A stretch of DNA of 64,000 nt from NCBI RefSeq assembly GCF_002201535.1, contig NZ_NIWW01000006.1, forward strand, positions 175,015-239,014, written 5' to 3'. A model generated the notes under the pieces. It worked only from the letters and a program-made list of their open reading frames with translations, had not been told where the DNA came from and made no database searches. Shown here piece after piece: positions 26,779-34,849 of this stretch. Every line of letters starts with the position of its first letter. Positions within the stretch are counted from its first letter, which is position 1. The stretch is from Lacimicrobium sp. SS2-24 (GTDB lineage Bacteria; Pseudomonadota; Gammaproteobacteria; Enterobacterales; Alteromonadaceae). The position numbers were made by a program, and so were the translations under genes.

Positions 26779-29445
26779 CTAACAAGGTACGGGGGCATTT
26801 CGCCTGGCATAGAACCACCAGGTCACCGCCACACAGCTTATGTAAAACACGATAAAACTATACAGCGCCAAGTGAGCGGAACCGGTAAGGATTATTGCCG
26901 TGCCATAAGACTTAGGAATAAAGAATCCGCCATAGGCGGCAATAGCAGAAATAAACCCCAACACGGCGGCTGACTCTCGGTTTCCCTCAATCTCTGCCTG
27001 TTTTTCCTGGCCTTGGCCCAGCGCCCTCGTGCGGAGTAACAAAAACATCGAGGGTACCATTCTGAAGGTCGCTCCATTGCCAATGCCACTGGCAATAAAA
27101 AGGAGTAAAAACATAGCAAAAAATCCATAGAAATTACCTGCCTGCCCCGGCTCTGGCAGAAAGTGAATCACACCAATTACACCGGCCGCCATCAGCATAA
27201 AATTCCACAAGGTGACCCGTGCTCCCCCCAGACGATCTGCCAGTACTCCACCGAAAGGCCTGGCCAGGGCGCCGGCCAGGGGGCCGATAAAGGCATACTT
27301 GACCGGATCAATATCCTCAAACAGCATGCCACTTAAGAGCGGAAAGCCCGCTGCAAAACCAATAAAGCTGCCAAAGGTGCCCAGGTACAGCCAGCACATC
27401 CACCAAGTATGGGAACGCCTGAAGATCACCGCCTGTTGTCGAAAGGATGATCTTGCGTCAGCAATATCATGCATACCAAACCAGGCTGCCAGCGACGCGA
27501 GGATAATCAGAGGCACCCAGATAAAGGCCGCGTTTTGTAACCAAATTGGCTGATGCTGACCTTCGTTCAGTGTCAGCATCAGAGGCTCACCGCCCGATGC
27601 GCCAAACACACTGGCAGAAATAACCAGCGGCCCCACCAGTTGCAAACCGGACACCCCCAGGTTGCCCAGGCCCGCATTTAACCCCAGCGCCGCACCTTTT
27701 TCGCCCTTAGGATAGAAGAAACTGATATTGGCCATGCTGGAGGAAAAATTACCGCCACCCAGGCCACATAACAGCGCAAGAATTAACATGATCAGATAAG
27801 GCGTGTCAGTATCCTGCAGGGCAAAACCCATCCAGATACAGGGTAGCAGCAAGGAGGCTGTCGATAACGCTGTCCAGCGGCGTCCACCAAAAATCGGTAT
27901 CATAAAACCATAAAAGAGCCGCAATGTGGCACCTGAAAGTGCGGGCAGCGCGGCCAGCCAAAATAGCTGGTTTGCAGTATAACTAAAACCCAGAGCAGGC
28001 ATTTTCACAACAATGATGCTCCAGATAGACCACACCGCAAACGCCAGAAACAAATTGGGAATAGAGATCCACAAATTACGGTTGGCGATAGCTTTTCCCT
28101 TTCGCTCCCAAAACTCTTTATCCTCGGGATCCCACTCATGCAATACCATGGAATCAGGCGTCGACATTTCCGGTAAATCTCTTACTGTCCACCCTCGTCC
28201 CATTTCATGGCGCTGGGCTTTGAGAATGGCAAAGTGCATCCATATTAAGGCCGCACTGGCGACAATAAACAACAACATAAAGCAGCTTTGCCAGATGCCA
28301 ATCACATCATTAAGCATGCCAAAGGTCAGCGGTAATAAAAATCCGCCGAGTCCTCCCACCATACCGACCACACCACCGACGACCCCCACATGTCTGGGGT
28401 AGTAAACCGGAATATGTTTAAACACCGCAGCTTTGCCCAGAGACATAAAAAAGCCCAGAACAAAGGTCAGCATCACAAACATAACCAACGAGGTTTCCAG
28501 AGAAAACTCAATAGTGTCATCGATACCTCTGACATGATATTCCGTCGGAGGATAGCTGAGAATGAAGGTACTGATCACCGAGGCAATGAGCGTCCAGTAC
28601 ATGACGGTTCTGGCCCCATACTTATCTGACAGCCATCCACCCAGAATCCGGAATAAGGAGGCGGGTATGGTATACAGCGCCGCAAGAATCCCGGCAGTTG
28701 CCACACCCAGACCATACACCTCCATCAGGTAATGAGGCAGCCATAATGCCAGCGCCACAAAGGCGCCAAACACAAAAAAGTAATAAAGGGAAAATCGCCA
28801 TACACGGATATCGGCCAGCGGCGAAAGCTGTTGTGCCAGCGTTGGCGCGTCGGCCTGACGCTGGCCTTGAGCAGGGTCGGGTCTGGCGAACATAATAAAC
28901 CCTATACCCATTAGCCCTATTACCAGCGCATAGACCTGAGCCGTCCCCTGCCAACCGAGTGCCAGCATCAGGAAAGGGGCACCAAAATTCGTCAGGGCGG
29001 CACCCACATTACCGGCACCAAATATACCCAGAGCGGTCCCCTGCTTGTCTTTCTCATACCAGGCAGAGATATAGGCAACACCGACGATAAAGCCACCACC
29101 GGCTAACCCCACACCCAGGGCAGCGATAAGCAGTAAGGTATAACTGGTGGCAATACTGACCAGAAATACCGCCACCGCCGTCAGTAACATCAATAATCCG
29201 AAGACCCAGCGACCGCCAAACCTGTCAGTCAATACGCCGAGGAAAAGACGGCTGATGGATCCCGTCAGGATCGGAGTTGCCATCAGCAACCCCAGCTCAG
29301 TATCTGATAAGCCCAGTTCCTGCTTGAGTTGGATCCCCAGAATGGAAAATATTGTCCAAACCGCAAAGCAAAGGGTAAAGGCAAAGGTACTTAAACTCAG
29401 CGCACGCCGCTGATCGGCCGGGGCCACTGTTCCTGCTTCGATCAT
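26779..29445 (-). CDS. narK: NarK1-NarK2 fused nitrate/nitrite transporter
   Basis: An 888-residue polytopic protein made of two complete NNP transporters. Residues 1 to about 425 are NarK1-like (FTLCFAVWTIFSILGIQLKQ, then VAYISAWYEKDKQGTALGIF). After a linker with HEWDPEDKEFWERKGKAIAN, the rest is an E. coli NarK-like NarK2 (GGNFSSSMANISFFYPKGEK). Paracoccus NarK1K2 is a known natural fusion of this type, pairing nitrate/H+ symport with nitrate/nitrite exchange. The frame is continuous. nnrS follows 22 bases later. Confidence 0.93.
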   Translation of the reverse strand: MIEAGTVAPADQRRALSLSTFAFTLCFAVWTIFSILGIQLKQELGLSDTELGLLMATPILTGSISRLFLGVLTDRFGGRWVFGLLMLLTAVAVFLVSIATSYTLLLIAALGVGLAGGGFIVGVAYISAWYEKDKQGTALGIFGAGNVGAALTNFGAPFLMLALGWQGTAQVYALVIGLMGIGFIMFARPDPAQGQRQADAPTLAQQLSPLADIRVWRFSLYYFFVFGAFVALALWLPHYLMEVYGLGVATAGILAALYTIPASLFRILGGWLSDKYGARTVMYWTLIASVISTFILSYPPTEYHVRGIDDTIEFSLETSLVMFVMLTFVLGFFMSLGKAAVFKHIPVYYPRHVGVVGGVVGMVGGLGGFLLPLTFGMLNDVIGIWQSCFMLLFIVASAALIWMHFAILKAQRHEMGRGWTVRDLPEMSTPDSMVLHEWDPEDKEFWERKGKAIANRNLWISIPNLFLAFAVWSIWSIIVVKMPALGFSYTANQLFWLAALPALSGATLRLFYGFMIPIFGGRRWTALSTASLLLPCIWMGFALQDTDTPYLIMLILALLCGLGGGNFSSSMANISFFYPKGEKGAALGLNAGLGNLGVSGLQLVGPLVISASVFGASGGEPLMLTLNEGQHQPIWLQNAAFIWVPLIILASLAAWFGMHDIADARSSFRQQAVIFRRSHTWWMCWLYLGTFGSFIGFAAGFPLLSGMLFEDIDPVKYAFIGPLAGALARPFGGVLADRLGGARVTLWNFMLMAAGVIGVIHFLPEPGQAGNFYGFFAMFLLLFIASGIGNGATFRMVPSMFLLLRTRALGQGQEKQAEIEGNRESAAVLGFISAIAAYGGFFIPKSYGTAIILTGSAHLALYSFIVFYISCVAVTWWFYARRNAPVPC

Positions 29446-29546
29446 GCTGTTAACTCAGGCTGTAAAAGTCATACCAGGTCTGCAAAGCATACGCTTAGCA
29501 TCCCCCGGCCTCTATACAGAAAAAGAGGCAAGGCCTGGCTCAACGG

Positions 29547-29562
29547 TACCCACTAAGGAGTA
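29547..29562 (-). promoter_or_regulatory. NarL-type 7-2-7 site
   Basis: TACCCAC-TA-AGGAGTA matches the inverted NarL heptamer pair, about 100 bases upstream of the narK fusion ATG. Confidence 0.65.
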
Positions 29563-29594
29563 ACACCAATCATCTGAACAATAACCCTGAGAGG

Positions 29595-29608
29595 TTGATG
29601 GCAATCAG
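29595..29608 (-). promoter_or_regulatory. FNR-type box
   Basis: TTGATGGCAATCAG matches nine of the ten fixed bases of the FNR palindrome. It overlaps the last codon and stop of ubiV and lies upstream of the narK fusion, farther from the gene than the NarL site, the reverse of the order at narG. Confidence 0.6.
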
Positions 29609-30477
29609 GTCGCCAGACTCATTCCGGCTATATTGTGCCAATATCCGTTACAATCTCGCTCAACCCTCTGCGGATTTTCTCCCCGCTCATTAGCTCGAAA
29701 ACGCTCCAACCAATTTAATGTATCCACGGATAAAGGACTCAGGCGCGCCACATCCACCAGACCTTGCATACCAGGTAAATCATTGACGAGGTTGTAGCAT
29801 TGTCCGGACTGGGTCTGAATACCGTTTAACACAAACAGCTCCTGTCCTTCCTGAGAGCGGGTCTGACGCCCATTAGGGTAGCGAATACAGCACAGGTCAC
29901 ATTGATCCTTAGGCCGGTTTTCGGAACGGGCAGTAAAACATCGTGCCGAATACGCCAGAGGGAGATAACCATAACTCAATACCTCCACTTCAAACTGATT
30001 TCTGATCCCCAACTCCTCGCAACCGCATAATATCTTTTGTAACCAATCCCGGGAAAGCTCAACCGGCATGACCCAGCGCTGCATCCCCAGCTTTAATAGT
30101 CGTTGCAGGCTATGCTGGCTATAGCAGTTAATCGCAGCTCCCGCTACAAAAGGCTTGTTGTTTTCATGAAGAAACTGAATAGCGCCGACATCATTGGCCT
30201 CGATCAGAATATCCCCGTTATCACAATAGGTTTTCAGGGTTTTGACTTCCGATGGCGCTTCCAGCAGCGCCATGGTAGAAAGCACAATCTGCTTCCCTTT
30301 CCCTGCCAGTTCACACGCCAGGGAAAGCCAGTCTTTGGTTTTCAGCTCACGGCGCTTTGAGCACACGGTTTCCCCAAGATAAAGGATCTCAGCGCTGCTT
30401 TGCATTGCCTGCTGATAAAACTCTTCGACCTGATGTTTCGGCCAGAAATACAAAATAGGGCCCAATGAATACTGCAT
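29605..30477 (-). CDS. ubiV: O2-independent ubiquinone hydroxylase subunit UbiV (U32 family)
   Basis: A 290-residue U32-family protein that, with UbiU, hydroxylates ubiquinone precursors without oxygen, using prephenate as oxygen source in current models. Four cysteines suited to a 4Fe-4S cluster are in SARCFTARSE and QCDLCCIRYPNG. The start MQYSLGPILYFWP fits the UbiV family (E. coli YhbV, 292 residues). It lies 9 bases after ubiU and is co-transcribed with it. Confidence 0.92.
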   Translation of the reverse strand: MQYSLGPILYFWPKHQVEEFYQQAMQSSAEILYLGETVCSKRRELKTKDWLSLACELAGKGKQIVLSTMALLEAPSEVKTLKTYCDNGDILIEANDVGAIQFLHENNKPFVAGAAINCYSQHSLQRLLKLGMQRWVMPVELSRDWLQKILCGCEELGIRNQFEVEVLSYGYLPLAYSARCFTARSENRPKDQCDLCCIRYPNGRQTRSQEGQELFVLNGIQTQSGQCYNLVNDLPGMQGLVDVARLSPLSVDTLNWLERFRANERGENPQRVERDCNGYWHNIAGMSLAT

Positions 30478-30486
30478 GATATGTTC

Positions 30487-31482
30487 CTACTGCCATTTTC
30501 TGTGATACGCACCCAAGGAAGTCTGGCGACCTTCGGATACCGCTTCGAGACCTTGATTCCAGGCCGGTTGAGATGAGAAGTTGCTACTGTCCCGTGCACA
30601 GGCATCAATGGCCTGACGCCAGATGCGGGTCACCTGCTCAACATAGGCCGGGCTGCGCTGACGCCCTTCGATCTTCACTGCGCTGATACCGCATTGCATC
30701 AGCTCGGGCAGTAATTCCAGCGTGTTCAGACTGGTGGGTTCTTCAAGGGCATGATAAACGGTACCCTCAACGTCAAAACGCCCCTTGCACAAAGTCGGAT
30801 AGCCGGCGTTTTCATGCGGCTGATAACGGTCGATCAACACATCATTTAATCGGGACTCCAGCCCCTGAGCCGTTTCCTGGCAACGCACGAAAGAGGCTGG
30901 AGAACAGGCACCAGCGGTATTGGGTGACTCCCCGGTCATGTAAGAAGACAAGTAACAGCGTCCCTCAGCCATAATACAAAGACTGCCATAAGCAAAGACT
31001 TCCAGCTCCACCGAGGTTTGCCGTGCCAATTGCTTGACCTGGTGAATCGACAACACCCGAGGTAAGACAACCCGACTGACATTAAAATGCTGCTGGTAAA
31101 ATTGAATTGCCGCCGTATTAGTTGCAGAAGCCTGCACCGAAAGGTGTACATCCAGTTCAGGATATTTATTGCTGGCATAATCGAGTACTGCCAGGTCAGC
31201 CAGAATAAGGGTGTCTGCACCATTATCGACGGCGGTATCCACGGCATATTGCCAACGCCGCCAGCCGTCCGGGTGTGCAAAAGTATTGATGGCAATGTGC
31301 AGCTTTTTACCATGCTGATGCAGATAATCTGCAGCTTTTAAAAGCTTGTCACCGGCAAAATTAAGACCGGCAAAATGCCGGGCATTGGTATCATCTTTAA
31401 GGCCGATGTATACCGCATCGGCCCCTTCCGCTACGGCCTTTTTTAACGCTGGCATACTGCCAGCGGGGCACAATAGTTCCAT
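30487..31482 (-). CDS. ubiU: O2-independent ubiquinone hydroxylase subunit UbiU (U32 family)
   Basis: At 331 residues it equals the length of E. coli UbiU (YhbU) and is close in sequence, for example MELLCPAG at the start, DDTNARHFAGLNF, PRVLSIHQVKQLAR and the end TLGAYHRKWQ. The Fe-S cysteines lie in GSLCIMAEGRCYLSSY, TAGACSPASF and LCKGR. It forms a heterodimer with UbiV in O2-independent ubiquinone synthesis. ubiT diverges from it across a 136-base region with an FNR-like box. Confidence 0.95.
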   Translation of the reverse strand: MELLCPAGSMPALKKAVAEGADAVYIGLKDDTNARHFAGLNFAGDKLLKAADYLHQHGKKLHIAINTFAHPDGWRRWQYAVDTAVDNGADTLILADLAVLDYASNKYPELDVHLSVQASATNTAAIQFYQQHFNVSRVVLPRVLSIHQVKQLARQTSVELEVFAYGSLCIMAEGRCYLSSYMTGESPNTAGACSPASFVRCQETAQGLESRLNDVLIDRYQPHENAGYPTLCKGRFDVEGTVYHALEEPTSLNTLELLPELMQCGISAVKIEGRQRSPAYVEQVTRIWRQAIDACARDSSNFSSQPAWNQGLEAVSEGRQTSLGAYHRKWQ

Positions 31483-31549
31483 TGGAACACTCCTGATAAT
31501 GGTTGAGCTATTTACTCAGGTATTGTGACAAAGCCAATCCACACAAATA

Positions 31550-31563
31550 TTGATTTAGATTAA
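31550..31563. promoter_or_regulatory. FNR-type box in the ubiU-ubiT divergent region
   Basis: TTGATTTAGATTAA differs from the FNR palindrome at one fixed base. It sits 55 bases from the ubiT ATG and 67 from the ubiU ATG, so it could serve either or both. E. coli ubiUVT genes are reported to be anaerobically controlled by Fnr. Confidence 0.6.
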
Positions 31564-31618
31564 AAAAATACGGGCTAAAGCTGACTAAACTATCGGAAAA
31601 TATGATGTGAGGTAATCT

Positions 31619-32095
31619 ATGCGCAACGTTCCTGTACAACCGATATCCCTTCTCAGGTCGGCTGTAAGACTGTTAAGTCGTATACCGGCAGGTGTACAAC
31701 AACCCTGTGCCAGTAACCTGCTGAACCTTGCACTGCACCAGCAACTGGACGACGGTGAACTGGACTTTCTTACCGGCAAAGTTTTCAGGATCACACTCAC
31801 CGATATCCCCAAAAGTTGGTTTATTACGCTTAAAAATAAACGTTTGGTCGTGCTACTGACAGGTAAAGAGGATGCCTGCATCAGCGGCAAACTAGAAAGT
31901 TTTCTGGCGTTGGCCAGTCAGCAGATAGATCCGGACACCCTCTTCTTTCAACGTAAGCTGAGCATCAGCGGTGATACTGAGTTAGGGCTATATGTAAAAA
32001 ACCTGCTGGATAGTCTTGAGCTTGACGCATTGCCAACGCTATTTGCCCGACCATTACAATACTATGGCAAGCATTTCACGCCGAGGGAGGCTTAA
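31619..32095 (+). CDS. ubiT: Ubiquinone accessory factor UbiT (SCP2 domain)
   Basis: A 158-residue SCP2-type lipid-binding protein. The fold region reads DGELDFLTGKVFRITLTDIP, SWFITLKNKRLVVLL, DACISGKLESFLAL and a C-terminal segment with TELGLYVKNLLDSLEL. UbiT (E. coli YhbT) is the O2-independent counterpart of UbiJ and is thought to bind the isoprenoid intermediates. It is divergent from ubiUV. A hemerythrin-type gene begins one base after its stop codon. Confidence 0.9.
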   Translation: MRNVPVQPISLLRSAVRLLSRIPAGVQQPCASNLLNLALHQQLDDGELDFLTGKVFRITLTDIPKSWFITLKNKRLVVLLTGKEDACISGKLESFLALASQQIDPDTLFFQRKLSISGDTELGLYVKNLLDSLELDALPTLFARPLQYYGKHFTPREA

Positions 32096-32096
32096 C

Positions 32097-32519
32097 ATGC
32101 ATAAATTTATTACTGACTTTTTTAATACTAATCATCAGGCACTGGAATTGTTGTTTATTGCCTACAGACGCAATAAAACACTGGATTCGGTCTATGCAAG
32201 ACAGTTATTCGATAAGTTTAAATCGGGTATGCAGGAGCATATAGGTTGGGAAGAAAACTTGCTGTTGCCAGCACTCGAAGCCGCTAACAGAAAAAGTTTT
32301 CCTACGGACAAGGCCCGTGTCGAACACCAACAGGTGATGCAACAGATAAACTGGATTGAGGGGTTACTGGACAAAGGGGTAGATACGGCGCAAGATGACT
32401 TATCTCTCGAGTATATGCTCAATGACCATTTCGAAAATGATGAATTCAATCTGTATCCGGTGTGCGACAAGGTGTTGTCTGATGATGATACCGCACGCAT
32501 CCTGATGGCAATCTACTGA
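32097..32519 (+). CDS. Hemerythrin HHE-domain protein
   Basis: A 140-residue all-helical protein with spaced metal ligands of the HHE type: His13 (TNHQAL), His48 and Glu52 (EHIGWEE), His77 (VEHQQV) and His111 with acidic residues 115-116 (DHFENDE). GGGAGG precedes the ATG at 32097. It starts one base after ubiT and ends two bases before the next hemerythrin, so the three are one transcript. It may bind di-iron and sense or handle O2, NO or iron; its link to ubiquinone synthesis is inferred from position only. Confidence 0.82.
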   Translation: MHKFITDFFNTNHQALELLFIAYRRNKTLDSVYARQLFDKFKSGMQEHIGWEENLLLPALEAANRKSFPTDKARVEHQQVMQQINWIEGLLDKGVDTAQDDLSLEYMLNDHFENDEFNLYPVCDKVLSDDDTARILMAIY

Positions 32520-32521
32520 TC

Positions 32522-32941
32522 ATGCCTACCGAGCTGCTGTTGTGGTCTCACCATTGTGTCATTTACAACCATACCCGTGTTAACGAGCAGCATGCGCATC
32601 TATTTGAATCAGTCAATAAGCTGTACCTGCGGATTAAAGACAATGCAAAACAGGACACAGTTTTAGCCAATGCCGAGGCGTTATATCAGGATACAGTGAC
32701 TCACTTTCGTGAAGAGGAAGCCTTATTTTCTGAATGCACTGGTGATCAGTTTACTCTTCACCGACTGCAACATAAGCATTATCTGGAAGCACTCCGCGGC
32801 TTTTGTGATCGCCTGCACAGCGATATCAACCTGTCAGTTGAGTCTCTGACCGATCAACTAAGACATTTGGCTGATTGGTATCAGGCCCACATTCTTACTT
32901 CAGATAAACAGTTGGAAGACATCTCTTCTACTCCACATTAA
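32522..32941 (+). CDS. Bacteriohemerythrin
   Basis: A 139-residue protein with a complete hemerythrin ligand set readable in order: His24 (NEQHAHLF), His61 and Glu65 (THFREEE), His80 and His84 (HRLQHKH), His123 and Asp128 (AHILTSDKQL). The motif NEQHAHLFESVNKLY is the family signature. It should bind O2 at a di-iron centre. It is the third gene of the ubiT unit. The full ligand set makes a stored-O2 or O2-sensing role plausible. Confidence 0.9.
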   Translation: MPTELLLWSHHCVIYNHTRVNEQHAHLFESVNKLYLRIKDNAKQDTVLANAEALYQDTVTHFREEEALFSECTGDQFTLHRLQHKHYLEALRGFCDRLHSDINLSVESLTDQLRHLADWYQAHILTSDKQLEDISSTPH

Positions 32942-32996
32942 CACCTGTGCAGTCGCCGCGTTATACTGGTCACAGTTTTCATCACATCAGTTGCAC

Positions 32997-34253
32997 ATGA
33001 GCCGAGTCAAAATTCACCCCGATATGCTTCAACTGGGCATGTATGTCCGGCTTCCCTCTGGCTGGATGAAGCACCCCTTCATGAGAAACAGCTTTCTACT
33101 CACTAAAACCGAGCAAATCCGAATTATCCGTTCACTTAAACTGCCTTTTGTCATTATCGACGGCAGCAAAAGCCAGGTACAACCTACTCCTGAGTTTACA
33201 GCCGCCCCTGCTGAAGAAGAACCAGCTCAGCCGGTGGATGCCCTGCGAGAAGAAATGGAAGACGAGAAGAAGCAGCGTATTGAGGAGCTAAAAAAGTTTC
33301 GCAGAAGCCTGCAAAAAACCGAAAAGGCTTACGGCCAAAGTTTGTCTCAGGTACGCAGCCTGATGAACAAACTCAGCAGCAGGCCACTGCAAGCGATAGA
33401 AGAATCGAACGCACTGGTAGGCAATCTGGTGGAAACCATTCTCAGTGAGAACGGCGCGATACTGCATTTAATGAATACGGATAATCAGCAGGAGGATCTT
33501 TACTATCATTCGCTGAACGTATGCGTACTGGCACTGATGCTGGCCAAACAATGCGGTATCAGCAAAGCCGAATGCATGATACTTGGTCAGGCAGCGTTAT
33601 TTCATGATATCGGTAAACAAAAAATTCCCTCTCAGATATTGCGCAAGCCAACAGCCCTGACAAAACCCGAAGCCAACATGCTGAAGATGCACAGCCAATA
33701 CACGGTGCAATTATTAGAGCACGCGCCGCAACTGGAAAAAGCCATACTCACACTGGCTTTGCAGCATCACGAGTATATGGATGGCTCGGGTTATCCAAAA
33801 GGTCTCAAGCAACAGGATCTTCATCCGCTGGCGCCACTGCTTATTCTGGTGAATAGCTACGACTCACTATGCCACCCTAGGGAGCCCGAAAACGCCCGAA
33901 TTCCATACAGCGCGCTGTCCTATATGTTCAAATCCATGCGCAGTAAACTACCGGAAAAAGAACTCAAGCTGTTCGTCAAGCTACTGGGGATTTATCCTCC
34001 GGGTACCGTCGTTCAATTAAGTGATAAAAGTATTGGGCTGGTGATGTCAGTCAACACCAATGATCTGCTTCACCCGAGTATCATTGTATACGATGAAAAC
34101 ATCCCCAGGACTGAAGCGCCTTTATTGGACCTGAAGGATAATAATCTCAAGATAGTAAAGGCCATCAAACCCAGTCAATTGCCGCAACCTGTCTATGAGT
34201 ACTTAAATCCGCGTTTACGTGTCAGTTACTATGTAGATAAAGCACCAATGTGA
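32997..34253 (+). CDS. HD-GYP domain protein with DUF3391
   Basis: A 418-residue cytoplasmic protein. The N-terminal DUF3391 region begins VKIHPDMLQLGMYVRLPSGW. An acidic and coiled-coil stretch (EEPAQPVDALREEMEDEKKQ) follows, then an HD-GYP domain with HDIGK at 203-207 and HHE-x-x-DGSGYP from 257. The metal and GYP residues are intact, so cyclic-di-GMP hydrolysis is expected. An in-frame TTG six bases upstream is unlikely to be the start. It begins 55 bases after the bacteriohemerythrin gene and may be co-transcribed. Confidence 0.9.
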   Translation: MSRVKIHPDMLQLGMYVRLPSGWMKHPFMRNSFLLTKTEQIRIIRSLKLPFVIIDGSKSQVQPTPEFTAAPAEEEPAQPVDALREEMEDEKKQRIEELKKFRRSLQKTEKAYGQSLSQVRSLMNKLSSRPLQAIEESNALVGNLVETILSENGAILHLMNTDNQQEDLYYHSLNVCVLALMLAKQCGISKAECMILGQAALFHDIGKQKIPSQILRKPTALTKPEANMLKMHSQYTVQLLEHAPQLEKAILTLALQHHEYMDGSGYPKGLKQQDLHPLAPLLILVNSYDSLCHPREPENARIPYSALSYMFKSMRSKLPEKELKLFVKLLGIYPPGTVVQLSDKSIGLVMSVNTNDLLHPSIIVYDENIPRTEAPLLDLKDNNLKIVKAIKPSQLPQPVYEYLNPRLRVSYYVDKAPM

Positions 34254-34345
34254 GTGCTGCAATGGGGCGCGTCCTGATTTCAGTAACACGGTGACCCCTC
34301 CCCATAAAAAGACAACAACATCATCACTGGGAATAGGGAGTATCA

Positions 34346-34723
34346 ATGGAATATTATCTGCCAATCAAACACATGCATATGCTGTTTGCGTACCTCAGCG
34401 CACTCTTATTTGTAGCCAGAGTGCTTATGGATCAAGTTGGCTACCAAGCCTGGCGAAAAAGCGTTTTGAGCTATATTCCTCATATCAACGATAGTCTGTT
34501 GCTGACCTTTGCGTTTTTACTTGTTGCCCTTGGTCCCTGGAACCCCTTTGCTCATGCCTGGCTTGGGATCAAGCTCCTGCTACTTATAGGCTATATTGTG
34601 GCCGGACTCATTGCCCTCAGAATCTCAGGCCAGGTGCCCGTGAAGCGTATCGCTGCCTTGCTGGCATTGGCTCAACTAGTGGGTATTTTTTATCTGGCCA
34701 CTGCAAAGCCAGATATTTTTTAA
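34346..34723 (+). CDS. SirB2 family inner-membrane protein
   Basis: A 125-residue protein with four hydrophobic helices. The start YYLPIKHMHMLFAYLSALLF and RKSVLSYIPHINDSLLL are typical of SirB2 (E. coli YchQ). GGGAG lies 6 bases before the ATG. Function of the family is unknown. It stands alone between the HD-GYP gene and the convergent nrdD. Confidence 0.85.
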   Translation: MEYYLPIKHMHMLFAYLSALLFVARVLMDQVGYQAWRKSVLSYIPHINDSLLLTFAFLLVALGPWNPFAHAWLGIKLLLLIGYIVAGLIALRISGQVPVKRIAALLALAQLVGIFYLATAKPDIF

Positions 34724-34805
34724 GACTGAACACATCGATTGCTCGGTTAACCACATCCTATTCTTCTTCAAATAGATGCTGGTATCGAGCCGGTGGTACC
34801 AACCA

Positions 34806-34840
34806 AACCCGGCCCAGGTGTATTAAACCATAGGGCCGGG
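34806..34840 (-). terminator. Possible terminator after nrdD
   Basis: CCCGGCCC (34808-34815) pairs with GGGCCGGG (34833-34840) around a 17-base loop, followed on the minus strand by TTTGGTTGG. The U tract is imperfect. Confidence 0.5.
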
Positions 34841-34849
34841 ATTAATATT

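Noticed and set aside
26779..29445. NarK1-NarK2 fusion as a sequencing or assembly error joining two genes
   Set aside because: Both halves are complete with a sensible linker, the frame is continuous, and a natural fusion of this kind is known in Paracoccus.
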